Below, in pieces: positions 10,435 to 18,440 of a DNA stretch of 64,000 nucleotides. The position numbers and the translations under genes were made by a program. The stretch's first letter is position 1. Each line of letters begins with the position of its first letter. This DNA comes from Pleurocapsa sp. PCC 7319. GTDB lineage: Bacteria > Cyanobacteriota > Cyanobacteriia > Cyanobacteriales > Xenococcaceae. The DNA is taken from assembly GCF_000332195.1 (NCBI RefSeq), contig NZ_KB235922.1, forward strand, positions 3,321,322 to 3,385,321, read 5' to 3'. Under the pieces are notes generated by a model. The model did not search any database. It saw nothing but the letters and a program-made list of their open reading frames with translations, and was not told where the DNA came from.

Positions 10435-10815
10435 ATGAATAGTTATGAGGAAAGTAATCGTGCAAATCAGGCGGCACTATTAGCAAAAAGAGATAGTGAA
10501 AATATTAAAAACAATGGTGTGGCAATATTAGAATATTATCGTAGCGGATGGAGTGTAGTTGAAATAGCAGCTTTAACTAGCGAATCTGAAGCTACTGCTA
10601 TTAGAATCTCTGCCATCAGAAATTTTATCAATCGAGTAAATTCAATTATTGGCTTAATTAAGTCTCATGTTGAGGGACTTTCAGCCAATGAAATTGCCAA
10701 AAAGCTCAATATTGAAATAAGTGTTGTCGTAGATGAATTAGAGTGGTTTCAGCAGAGTAACATTATTGTTCAAAAAGGTGAGGTTTGGATACATAAAAAG
10801 TACGAGTACGAGTAA
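10435..10815 (+). CDS. Putative winged-helix-like protein of unknown function (126 aa)
   Basis: A soluble 126-aa protein, almost entirely predicted helical. Residues 80-118, EGLSANEIAKKLNIEISVVV then DELEWFQQSNIIVQKGEVW, have the pattern of a helix-turn-helix followed by a beta-wing, so DNA or RNA binding is possible. The first half (NNGVAILEYYRSGWSVVEIAALTSES) resembles another helical repeat of similar type. I recognise no family. The gene is 66 bp upstream of fmt on the same strand and may be co-transcribed with it. The upstream ~200 bp is very AT-rich. Confidence 0.65.
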   Translation: MNSYEESNRANQAALLAKRDSENIKNNGVAILEYYRSGWSVVEIAALTSESEATAIRISAIRNFINRVNSIIGLIKSHVEGLSANEIAKKLNIEISVVVDELEWFQQSNIIVQKGEVWIHKKYEYE

Positions 10816-10881
10816 AACGAATTGGAGAAGTTGCACATCACGTTAATTATTTATTAGAACAAGAATTATATTTTTCACACT

Positions 10882-11883
10882 ATGAAAATAGTTTTTTTTG
10901 GTACTCCTCAATTTGCTGTGGCTACGTTAAGTAAACTCCTTGAACATCCCGAACTGGAAGTATTGGGAGCAGTGACACAACCAGATAAAAGAAGAGGCAG
11001 AGGGAACAAAACAGTACCTTCGCCAGTTAAACAAATAGCACTAGAACATGATTTACCCATCTGGCAACCCTCTAGAATTAAAAAAGACCAAGAAACTTTA
11101 GATCATCTAAGGGCGACTCATGCAGATGCTTTTGTGGTGGTAGCTTATGGACAAATTTTATCCCCGGAAATACTTTCAATGCCCAAACTAGGGTGTATTA
11201 ATGTTCATGGTTCACTATTACCTAGCTATCGTGGTGCGGCACCGATTCAGTGGAGTATTGTTAATGGCGATCGCCTGACGGGAATTACCACGATGTTAAT
11301 GGATCGGGGAATGGATACGGGGGATATGTTACTCAAAGCTGAAACTGAGATTAAGTTACTGGATAATGCTCATGATTTAGCTGCTAAACTTGCGCTCCAA
11401 GGAGCAGATTTGTTGATAGAAACCCTGTTTAAACTAGAGCAAAAAGTAATTACGCCCATTCCTCAAGATAATGCTCAGGCAACCTATGCGCGACTAATCG
11501 ATAAAGCTGATTTTGCCATTAATTGGTCAAAAAGTGCCTTAGAAATACATAATCAAGTTCGTGGTTTTTTTCCTAATTGTGTTGCCAAACTACAAGACAA
11601 AAAATTAAAAATCAGTGCTACTGTACCAATTACTGAAGCGACCATCAAAGACTTGCCAGAAAAATATAGTAGTTTAAAACAGCAATATTCAGAACTAGCC
11701 TCTTTAAAAGGCGAACCAGGGGAAATAGTTAAGAATGTTAAAAACTTGGGCGCATTAGTGCAGACAGGCTCAGGATCGTTGCTATTAGAACAAGTGCAAC
11801 TTGCGGGAAAACGTTCTCAATCTGGTTGGGACTTTGTCAATGGAATGCGTTTACAAGAGGGAACAAAGATTGATAATGGATAG
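10882..11883 (+). CDS. fmt: Methionyl-tRNA formyltransferase
   Basis: Transfers a formyl group from 10-formyl-tetrahydrofolate to Met-tRNA(fMet), preparing the initiator tRNA. The 333-aa protein has the N-terminal Rossmann-like catalytic domain starting [13 protein letters not shown], the folate-binding segment [10 protein letters not shown], and the catalytic residues Asn107 and His109 in [19 protein letters not shown] and Asp145 in GMDTGDML. The C-terminal OB-fold domain, which binds tRNA, covers about 210-325 and includes the family's NQVRGFFP motif. Its length is normal. No def gene lies next to it. A weak hairpin after the stop may terminate the transcript. Confidence 0.97.
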   Translation: MKIVFFGTPQFAVATLSKLLEHPELEVLGAVTQPDKRRGRGNKTVPSPVKQIALEHDLPIWQPSRIKKDQETLDHLRATHADAFVVVAYGQILSPEILSMPKLGCINVHGSLLPSYRGAAPIQWSIVNGDRLTGITTMLMDRGMDTGDMLLKAETEIKLLDNAHDLAAKLALQGADLLIETLFKLEQKVITPIPQDNAQATYARLIDKADFAINWSKSALEIHNQVRGFFPNCVAKLQDKKLKISATVPITEATIKDLPEKYSSLKQQYSELASLKGEPGEIVKNVKNLGALVQTGSGSLLLEQVQLAGKRSQSGWDFVNGMRLQEGTKIDNG

Positions 11884-11895
11884 TTAGCGGTTTCT

Positions 11896-11930
11896 ATTAT
11901 TGATAGAATTAATACCTAGCAATCAATAAT
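11896..11930. terminator. AT-rich hairpin between convergent genes
   Basis: ATTATTGAT (11896-11904) is perfectly complementary to ATCAATAAT (11922-11930), with a 17-nt loop. It lies between the stops of fmt and the DUF6464 gene. The stem is weak, so a terminator role is tentative. Confidence 0.3.
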
Positions 11931-11938
11931 GAGCAAGA

Positions 11939-12307
11939 TTAACAATCATCAACTGATTCAAACAAGCGACAGCCCTCGCAAGGACCTTCAGGATTGACTG
12001 CACAGCGCATGATTTCCGAACGAGCGTTAAATTTACAATCTGCATTACCAATCACATAGCGATCGCCAATTAAAGTAGTTTCTTCTGGTCTTTTCGATTC
12101 TTGAACATGAAGGGTGGCTTTATCAAACCGATATCCTCCTACACGATATTGGTAGAAATGATGACGTTCGAGAATGGCATAGGTTTTGCCTTCGATTTCC
12201 ATGTAGTTTCCTGGTTGCAGTTGGCGATCAAGATAGAGCTTAGCAATACATTGACGAGCAGGAGTGAGAATAATTTCTGTAGGTAATAGATTTTTCTTAA
12301 GCAACAT
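11939..12307 (-). CDS. DUF6464 family protein (cysteine-rich C-terminus)
   Basis: A 122-aa protein that I match to the cyanobacterial DUF6464 family by its layout. The N-terminus, LLPTEIILTPARQCIAKLYL then LQPGNYMEIEGKTYAILERH, is beta-rich. The C-terminus, CKFNARSEIMRCAVNPEGPC then EGC, carries closely spaced cysteines that could bind a metal. The family's function is unknown. The gene converges on fmt and has a 359-bp gap upstream. Its start is the ATG at 12305-12307. Confidence 0.85.
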   Translation of the reverse strand: MLLKKNLLPTEIILTPARQCIAKLYLDRQLQPGNYMEIEGKTYAILERHHFYQYRVGGYRFDKATLHVQESKRPEETTLIGDRYVIGNADCKFNARSEIMRCAVNPEGPCEGCRLFESVDDC

Positions 12308-12666
12308 GAAAATTTATAGACATTAAGCTTCATTGAAAAATATTAACGCGATCTGGTTTTGATCGACAGCAGTTATTAATGTCTATCATTTACTCCAAAT
12401 ATTTTATATGCCTAATGTAAATTAAAAAATTTAAAGATAACATTAGTAGCTATCAGCTGTCAGATATCAGCTATTTAGATAATAATCTAAGTACAGAAGT
12501 CAAAATCCTCAATTCATTGAAATTTGTGAGAGATAACAGCTAAATTTGCCGAAAAGTGCCAATAAAAGCGCCACAAATATATCGATCAAAGAGACTAAGA
12601 GCTGATAGCTAAAAACCGTTTAATCTGAACGAAGCTATTTCACATCAAGCGTTTTATACTCAATGC
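12308..12666. other. Gap with AGCTATCAGCT inverted repeats
   Basis: No coding signal was seen. AGCTATCAGCT at 12448-12458 and AGCTGATAGCT at 12600-12610 are exact inverted repeats. The first is followed by related CAGATATCAGCTA units. The AGCTATCAG-type word also recurs at about 18411, 56003 and 63737, so it belongs to the STRR repertoire of this genome. Confidence 0.5.
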
Positions 12667-14370
12667 CTAAGACAGTCGATCTGTAATTCTGCCTTCAATG
12701 GCAGAAATAGCAACTACTCTGGGAGAAGCGAGATAGTTTTTGGCACTGGGATCGCCACTGCGTCCAGTAAAGTTACGATTAGTGGCATAGATGCCTGTTT
12801 CTTCTTTTCCTAAGACTCCTCGACCAGAATTAATGCAAGCACCACAACCAGACTTGAGAATTTGTACTCCTGCTCGCTCAAAAATATCTAAATATCCTAG
12901 TTGCTGTGCTTGATTGAGAACAGCTTGGGAAGCTGGGACAACGTGCATTTGCACTTTAGGATTAATATAGCGATCGCGCAAAACGGATGCAGCTACGGCT
13001 AAATCGGTTAGTTTGCCTCCGGTGCAAGAGCCAACAAAGGCGCGAGTAATGGGGATATCATCTAATTCACTAATATTTTTTACCCGATCGGGTTTGGGGG
13101 GACAAGCTACCTGAGGTTCTAAATTAGTCAAATCAAAACGATAAATGTGTTCGTATTCGGCTTCGGCATCTCCTGTAACGCTGCTAAACTCTGACTGCAC
13201 ACGATCTTTTAAATAGTCTTGGGTTATGGCATCAGGAGCAATTAAGCCACACACTGCTCCGCACTCCACCGCCATATTACTGAGAGTCATGCGCTCATCA
13301 ATCGATAAACTCTTAATAACACTACCGCGAAACTCCATAACCTTACCCATAGCTCCCTGACAGCCAATTTGTCCGAGGATAAATAACATAATATCTTTGG
13401 CACTAATATCAGAAGGTAATTGTCCTGAAAGCTCAAATACTAAAGTTGCTGGGACTTTAATCCACATATCTCCAGTTGCTAAAATATTAGCCATATCAGT
13501 TGTGCCAACTCCTGTCGAGAAACTACCGAAAGCACCGTAAGTACAGCTATGAGAATCCGTCCCTGCAATGATCATGCCTGGCTGAATCAAACCTGATTCG
13601 GGTAATAAGACATGACAAATACCCGCAGCTTCTCCAGGAGAAACCAAATCAAATAATTGACAGCCATGTCGCTTGGCGAAAGTAACCATTTGTTCGTAGA
13701 GTTTAGTTGCCTGAGGATCTACCCTGATATCGTTTACTTGAATAAAATGATCGGCAACCAATACTAATTTAGTAGCATCCCAAACTTGAGCATCTTTGCC
13801 AAAATGCTGATGAAATAGATTAAATACTGGTGCTGCGATCGCATCATGGGACATAGCCAGATCTACCTTGGCAAATACTACTTCTCCTGGTTGCACATAT
13901 TCATTACCCGAAGCTTGGGCTAATAATTTCTCCGCCATGGTCATGGGGCGGGCGGAAGTAGTGCTTTGAGGGATAGCAATCTTGCCCAGTAATCTTTGCT
14001 GATTAAAAGGAGTGAGACCATTAGCTTTAGCGATCGCCTGAACTATGGGATTGGTTTGCTGAGAATCTATGATTTCCAGATTTAGCCCAATATTAATGCT
14101 GTTGCGATAAAAAATTTCGGCAAAAGAACGAGCACGGACGGTTTTGATTCCTGCTGCTTTGATCGCTAGCGCAGCATACTCTCGACTTGAGCCACAACCA
14201 AAGTTTTTCCCTGCTTCGATAACGTCATAACCTAACAAAGTATCGATACCAATTAAATGTTCCAAGACAAAATGTTTTTGATGTTCTGGATCGGGATTAG
14301 TAGTGCGATCGGCAGGAATAATATCATCAGTATTGATATCATCACCAACGGTTAGGATTTTTGACTGCAT
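12667..14370 (-). CDS. Fused 3-isopropylmalate dehydratase-type isomerase (LeuD domain then LeuC domain)
   Basis: An aconitase-superfamily hydro-lyase in which both subunits are joined in one 567-aa chain. Residues 1 to about 155 are the swivelling small (LeuD) domain with the NFGCGSSREYAALA motif. Residues about 165-567 are the [4Fe-4S] large (LeuC) domain, with the Fe-S cysteines in VGSCTGGK and SGCGACINSGRG and the motifs AMSHD and GTDSHSCTYGAFG. The small domain comes first, the reverse of the C-then-D order implied by cyanobacterial HphCD fusions. The gene starts 21 bp after the stop of the synthase gene, so the two form an operon. The likely role is isomerising a 2-alkylmalate in 2-oxoacid chain elongation, for example homophenylalanine/homotyrosine synthesis, rather than housekeeping leucine synthesis. 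The substrate is inferred, not shown. Confidence 0.9.
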   Translation of the reverse strand: MQSKILTVGDDINTDDIIPADRTTNPDPEHQKHFVLEHLIGIDTLLGYDVIEAGKNFGCGSSREYAALAIKAAGIKTVRARSFAEIFYRNSINIGLNLEIIDSQQTNPIVQAIAKANGLTPFNQQRLLGKIAIPQSTTSARPMTMAEKLLAQASGNEYVQPGEVVFAKVDLAMSHDAIAAPVFNLFHQHFGKDAQVWDATKLVLVADHFIQVNDIRVDPQATKLYEQMVTFAKRHGCQLFDLVSPGEAAGICHVLLPESGLIQPGMIIAGTDSHSCTYGAFGSFSTGVGTTDMANILATGDMWIKVPATLVFELSGQLPSDISAKDIMLFILGQIGCQGAMGKVMEFRGSVIKSLSIDERMTLSNMAVECGAVCGLIAPDAITQDYLKDRVQSEFSSVTGDAEAEYEHIYRFDLTNLEPQVACPPKPDRVKNISELDDIPITRAFVGSCTGGKLTDLAVAASVLRDRYINPKVQMHVVPASQAVLNQAQQLGYLDIFERAGVQILKSGCGACINSGRGVLGKEETGIYATNRNFTGRSGDPSAKNYLASPRVVAISAIEGRITDRLS

Positions 14371-14391
14371 TTTTTTAGGTTGATCTTATTA

Positions 14392-15564
14392 TTAAATTTT
14401 ATTTTTTAATATTTTCAAGACTTCTTGAGCAGAAAAAGAACGCTTTTGTTCAATGGAAATAGCTTTGATTATTTCACGATACCTTTGATATTCTTGCTCC
14501 GATCTGGGGTCATTCAGATAATGTTCAAAGAGATATTTAAAATTACTAGCTCCGCTACATTTACCAAACCAAATTTCAGGTTCACCATAGGGGAAGAGAT
14601 AATATGAATAGCGATCGCGTAGTAAAGATTGGACGTGAATTCCCGTTTCATAGCGTAGAGCTTCCGGAGAAAAAGGCATATTCGCCTTGATGTTGTGCTG
14701 TGCTAAATATTTACCTACCTTTGCCAAGGCATCATAGTTAATTCCTTCTACTTCCCAGCCCAAGCGCAATTTTATCCCATGCAAAACTTGCTCAATCGCA
14801 ACATTGCCAGCTCTTTCGCCAATACCGCCAAAAGTTCCTGAGATACCTGTAGCTCCAGACATTAATGCCTGAATCGTGTTCTCTAACGCCAAACCACTAT
14901 CATTATGGAAATGAACATTTAAAGAAGCATTGGGGGCAAACTCAAGCAGATTACGAATCCAATATTTAGTTGTTTCTGGAGTTAAAATACCAACGGTATC
15001 GCAGAGTAGAAAATGTTCTAAGTAAGGCTCAAATTTGGTAATACATTCTACGAGAAAATCAAAATCAGCGCGGCTGGCATCCTCAGCGGCAAAACATATT
15101 TTTAAGCCTAGAGATTTAGCATAGTTTAAATGTGCTAAAACTTTATTCAACATTCTACCGCGAACTTGCTCAATCAGCTGTAGATCAGCAACTTCATCGA
15201 TAGTTTTTTGACGATGGAGAGGATCTTGGCGAATTTTCTCATCCCTCAGCCACAAAAGGCGATCGCTTACCGCATGAAACAAGATCAAAGTTTGGGCACC
15301 ACATTCTTGAGATTGCCGAATAAAACTCTCTCCCATCATAGTGGAAGCGACAATTTGCTTTTGTAAACCTTGATTAATTAAACTGCTAACTAAAGCTGCT
15401 TCAGTATTATGAATAGCAGGCATTAAAGCCAGATGATGTACTCCTGTCTGGGCAATTAATTGCGCTAAATTACCTTTGGTATTGTGATCGAGAAATAATC
15501 CTACCTGTTGTTCGCCATCTCGAAGAGTTTCATCAAAAATGGTTAATCTAATCTTGGTCATCAC
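14392..15564 (-). CDS. 2-isopropylmalate/homocitrate-synthase-like enzyme (HphA-like)
   Basis: A 390-aa member of the HMG-CoA-lyase-like (DRE-TIM) family, which condenses acetyl-CoA with a 2-oxoacid. The metal site is recognisable: FDETLRDGEQQVG at the N-terminus, NVHFHNDSGLALENT in the middle (HxH metal ligands) and GGIGERAGNVAIEQ. It lacks the long C-terminal LeuA regulatory domain, so leucine feedback is not expected. Together with the downstream LeuD-LeuC fusion it supplies two of the three chain-elongation steps; the third, a LeuB/HphB-like dehydrogenase, is not in this window. This fits a specialised homologation pathway as in cyanobacterial hphA/hphB/hphCD loci, but citramalate- or methylthioalkylmalate-like chemistry is equally possible from sequence alone. 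The first codon is ATG at 15562-15564; the next Met codon follows directly. Confidence 0.88.
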   Translation of the reverse strand: MMTKIRLTIFDETLRDGEQQVGLFLDHNTKGNLAQLIAQTGVHHLALMPAIHNTEAALVSSLINQGLQKQIVASTMMGESFIRQSQECGAQTLILFHAVSDRLLWLRDEKIRQDPLHRQKTIDEVADLQLIEQVRGRMLNKVLAHLNYAKSLGLKICFAAEDASRADFDFLVECITKFEPYLEHFLLCDTVGILTPETTKYWIRNLLEFAPNASLNVHFHNDSGLALENTIQALMSGATGISGTFGGIGERAGNVAIEQVLHGIKLRLGWEVEGINYDALAKVGKYLAQHNIKANMPFSPEALRYETGIHVQSLLRDRYSYYLFPYGEPEIWFGKCSGASNFKYLFEHYLNDPRSEQEYQRYREIIKAISIEQKRSFSAQEVLKILKNKI

Positions 15565-15856
15565 AACAATATAGGCAATTTGTCAGTTTAAGGCAGATGG
15601 TCTTACTTAAGGCAATTAAGCTCTCAATATAACAGCAATAATTCCCAAATTTTTCATCTATATAACTTTTTTAAGTCTGGAGTAACTATGAAAATTGGAT
15701 AATAGCTCTTAAAAGCTAATTTTGCTAGTAGGCTCTAGAGTGAAATATTTCTGGGAGTAAGTCATGTATTATGCTCAAGACATCTATATTCCGATGTAGA
15801 GCAAATTATAGACTGTTTTTATCTTTAGACAGAATTTACCTATTCTTTAGGGCAAA

Positions 15857-16495
15857 TTATTTACCAACCATAAAAACCTGAATTTCTTGCCAAATCCTCT
15901 CCTTCATATCATTTAAACCATGATCGCTCAACAGCTCGATTAACTTAACCTCAGTATGTTGACGAGCATAATCTCGACTAACTTGAATCGGCACAACATC
16001 ATCATTGATACCATGTAAAATTGTTGTAGGAAGCGATCGCTTTAATCCTGAAAGAGGATAACATTCCGCATCTTTGAGAAATTGATAATTCAAAGGAACC
16101 TCTTGTTCTTCACCGTAATGGTACACAGGCAAATAACCTGACTCTTGCCATTGTTTGACTTGAGCGGGGTTTAACCTCGATAACCAACTATTAGGAAAAC
16201 CAAAAGCAGGTGCGAGGAGAATGAGTTTTGTTACTTGAGGACATTTTTCAGCCACCCATGCCGCAGTTAATCCACCAAAACTAGAACCAATTAGAGTAAT
16301 AGGGGATTGGGAATGGGGAAAAGCAGCAATCGTTTGCTCGATTTGTCGGGTTAGAGTTAAGTGAGTGAAATCCCCTTGATTAAGATCGAGGACGTTGAGA
16401 TTGATGCCGATTTCGGCAAAGCGAGCCCATAAATACTGTGCTTTGTTAGATTGAGGACCAGAGGCAAAACCATGAAGATAAATGTATGTTGTCAT
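15857..16495 (-). CDS. YqiA/YcfP-type alpha/beta hydrolase
   Basis: A small cytosolic alpha/beta hydrolase of the UPF0227/YqiA esterase type. It starts MTTYIYLHGFASGPQSNKA, the family's HGFxSxPxSxKA signature. The nucleophile is Ser in LIGSSFGGLTAAW. An Asp in HGINDDVVP and a His in SDHGLND complete the triad. At about 212 aa it has normal length. I prefer the ATG at 16493-16495; an in-frame TTG lies three codons upstream. The natural substrate is unknown for the family, which hydrolyses short-chain esters and acyl-CoAs in vitro. It is probably a single-gene unit, separated by 57 bp from the CAP-Hint gene upstream on the same strand. Confidence 0.88.
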   Translation of the reverse strand: MTTYIYLHGFASGPQSNKAQYLWARFAEIGINLNVLDLNQGDFTHLTLTRQIEQTIAAFPHSQSPITLIGSSFGGLTAAWVAEKCPQVTKLILLAPAFGFPNSWLSRLNPAQVKQWQESGYLPVYHYGEEQEVPLNYQFLKDAECYPLSGLKRSLPTTILHGINDDVVPIQVSRDYARQHTEVKLIELLSDHGLNDMKERIWQEIQVFMVGK

Positions 16496-16552
16496 CAGAT
16501 TCAAATTGAGAACCTATCGCAAAGAAGAATTTAATTAAATTCATCCTAAATT

Positions 16553-17989
16553 CTATGCTCTCAGTTTAATTTCCCGATCTGTTAATTGTTCAGTAATTGC
16601 CATCAGTTTTTTACTAACAAACCGAGGTACTTTATTCTTGCTACTCACACGAGGATAATCCATTGGCCAGAGCATCAAATTACTACCGTGAGGATATAGT
16701 TGTTCATATTCAGCACAGTTATCATATTCATTGCGATTTTCTTTTTGTGGTAGATAACTTTCTGCCAGAGTCCCCTCAGCCACTAGCAAAGCATGATTGG
16801 CTAATTCGATGTGAAAATAGGTAAATGTTTCAATCGGTTTAGTTTTAATAATTGAGATATTGTTAACTAATGCTCCAGCATTAATCAACAATCCCTCTAC
16901 GAACAAAGAATGATCTGGGGATGTATACAAGTCCCGACTGGGAGTTTTATTTCCTAAAGCACCGGCTTTAATTAAAATTGGATAACCGCGCAGAGGATTT
17001 TTAACTTGATTTGGTTTGATGGTCTGTCGCCCTATCCATTTAATGGGCTCGAGTTGACCATTAGCAGTTTGCACAAAATCGCCAATTTTGAGATTTTCTA
17101 CGGCGATTTCTCCTTTTTCAGTGAGGATATGAGTACCTGTGAGAAAACATTCAATGTCTACTTTGACATTTTCAGAACTAATGGTTACTTCTTGATTAAA
17201 AGTATCATTGTCGCCATCACTGTCTAAGTCACCAGTAAAGGAAACGGTATAGGTATCAGGTGCTAACTGAAGTTGATACCCACCAGAATCATAAGTAGTG
17301 GTACTAAAGGTTTGTAGAGATGAATTAATCGCTTGGACAGAGATGTTGCCTAGTCCTTCTCCTACAGTGTAAAAGTCGTCATCGGTAGTGTCGTTATAAA
17401 CAACACCAGTTAAGAAGGGATTTGTGCCACTAACGAAGCCAAATTCTTGGGTTGCAATGGCAGCATGATTCCATTCTTGACCAAGTAGACCGCCTGCTGA
17501 ATAATTAGTACCCAGGGCATTACTAATACCAATTTCTCGGTAGTCTGCATTGAGAATGTTGATTCGATGCCCTCGTCCAGGAGTATTTTCGGTAACAAAT
17601 AGACCTTCATGCCTAGCAATGGTTGCGTCTGTCAAATCTAAAGAACCTGAGCTGACCCCAACGCTAATATTTTCTCCTACTGAACCTGTATATCCCGCCG
17701 CGATCGCACGACTACTGATAGTGCTAGCTGTGTTGGGATTAGTATGAGCAAAAAAGTCATCATCATTAATAGCATTTTGATCGAACATGGCTTGAGTATG
17801 ACCCACTGCTGCTGAAATTAGGTTTTCATTCCAAGCCAGAGGTTGTTTGGGGTCTGTTGAAATAGTTCCAGGAGTCAGACCTTCGTTAAGATCTCCTGCA
17901 AGTAATTTGTCTGCTTCCGCCTGAGGATTGGCGCGAGCTCGATTAATCAGCTCAAGCATCAATTGATCTTGATTCGTTGGTTCAGACAT
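16553..17989 (-). CDS. CAP (SCP/PR1) domain protein fused to a Hint domain
   Basis: A 478-aa modular protein. Residues about 10-180 form a CAP/SCP domain (ELINRARANPQAEA; HTQAMFDQNAIN; AGYTGSVGENISVG; GHRINILNADYREIG). Residues about 190-280 look like an SdrB/carboxypeptidase-regulatory beta-sandwich ending in SDGDNDTF. Residues about 282-425 are a Hint domain of the Hint_2 type: CFLTGTHILTEKGEIAVENL opens with the nucleophilic Cys. No N-terminal signal peptide is visible, so export may use a type I system, or processing may occur by Hint-mediated cleavage. Hint domains self-cleave at the Cys, which would release the CAP-beta half. Such fusions are known among bacteria but are poorly characterised. 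Acidic composition suits a calcium-rich exterior. Confidence 0.85.
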   Translation of the reverse strand: MSEPTNQDQLMLELINRARANPQAEADKLLAGDLNEGLTPGTISTDPKQPLAWNENLISAAVGHTQAMFDQNAINDDDFFAHTNPNTASTISSRAIAAGYTGSVGENISVGVSSGSLDLTDATIARHEGLFVTENTPGRGHRINILNADYREIGISNALGTNYSAGGLLGQEWNHAAIATQEFGFVSGTNPFLTGVVYNDTTDDDFYTVGEGLGNISVQAINSSLQTFSTTTYDSGGYQLQLAPDTYTVSFTGDLDSDGDNDTFNQEVTISSENVKVDIECFLTGTHILTEKGEIAVENLKIGDFVQTANGQLEPIKWIGRQTIKPNQVKNPLRGYPILIKAGALGNKTPSRDLYTSPDHSLFVEGLLINAGALVNNISIIKTKPIETFTYFHIELANHALLVAEGTLAESYLPQKENRNEYDNCAEYEQLYPHGSNLMLWPMDYPRVSSKNKVPRFVSKKLMAITEQLTDREIKLRA

Positions 17990-18440
17990 AGTTTGTTTTC
18001 TCTGCTACTGTATTTTTACTGTGATAATAAGTAATTTAAATTTTTCAGAAACTCAATCAAATCAGATAAATCGGCAATTTGATTGGTAATATATAGATTT
18101 TTGACAACAAGAAAATACTTAATTAATAACAACTAAACCTTTTTTTTCTTCTTTTATATTTTATTTATAAGTGTTACCAACATAACATTTGATTTTAAAA
18201 TTATCCATATATATTAAATATTACACTTTAGCTAATTTGAAAGGCAAAAATTAATTAAAGACTAATTAATATCAATTTAGAAAATATCTTAGACACATAA
18301 TATTTCGTAAGGGCGAACCGCTGTTCGCTCCAACAAATAATCTGTCTTAAGTAAAAACTGAAATGATCTAAAATAGCTAAATAAATAACGCTATTTATCA
18401 TTAAGGCTGAGATCTGATAGCTAAAAACTCAAAACTGTAC
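17990..18440. other. AT-rich gap with one hairpin repeat
   Basis: No gene was seen. A short hairpin, GCGAAC-CGCT-GTTCGC (18313-18328), within GGGCGAACCGCTGTTCGCTC, resembles dispersed GGGCGAA(C) repeats common in cyanobacterial gaps. It is followed near 18411 by a GATAGCTAAAAACTC word shared with 12604 (GATAGCTAAAAACC). Confidence 0.5.

Noticed and set aside
12667-15564. Housekeeping leucine biosynthesis
   Set aside because: The synthase lacks the LeuA regulatory domain and the isomerase is fused in reversed order, so a specialised pathway is favoured, although not proven.
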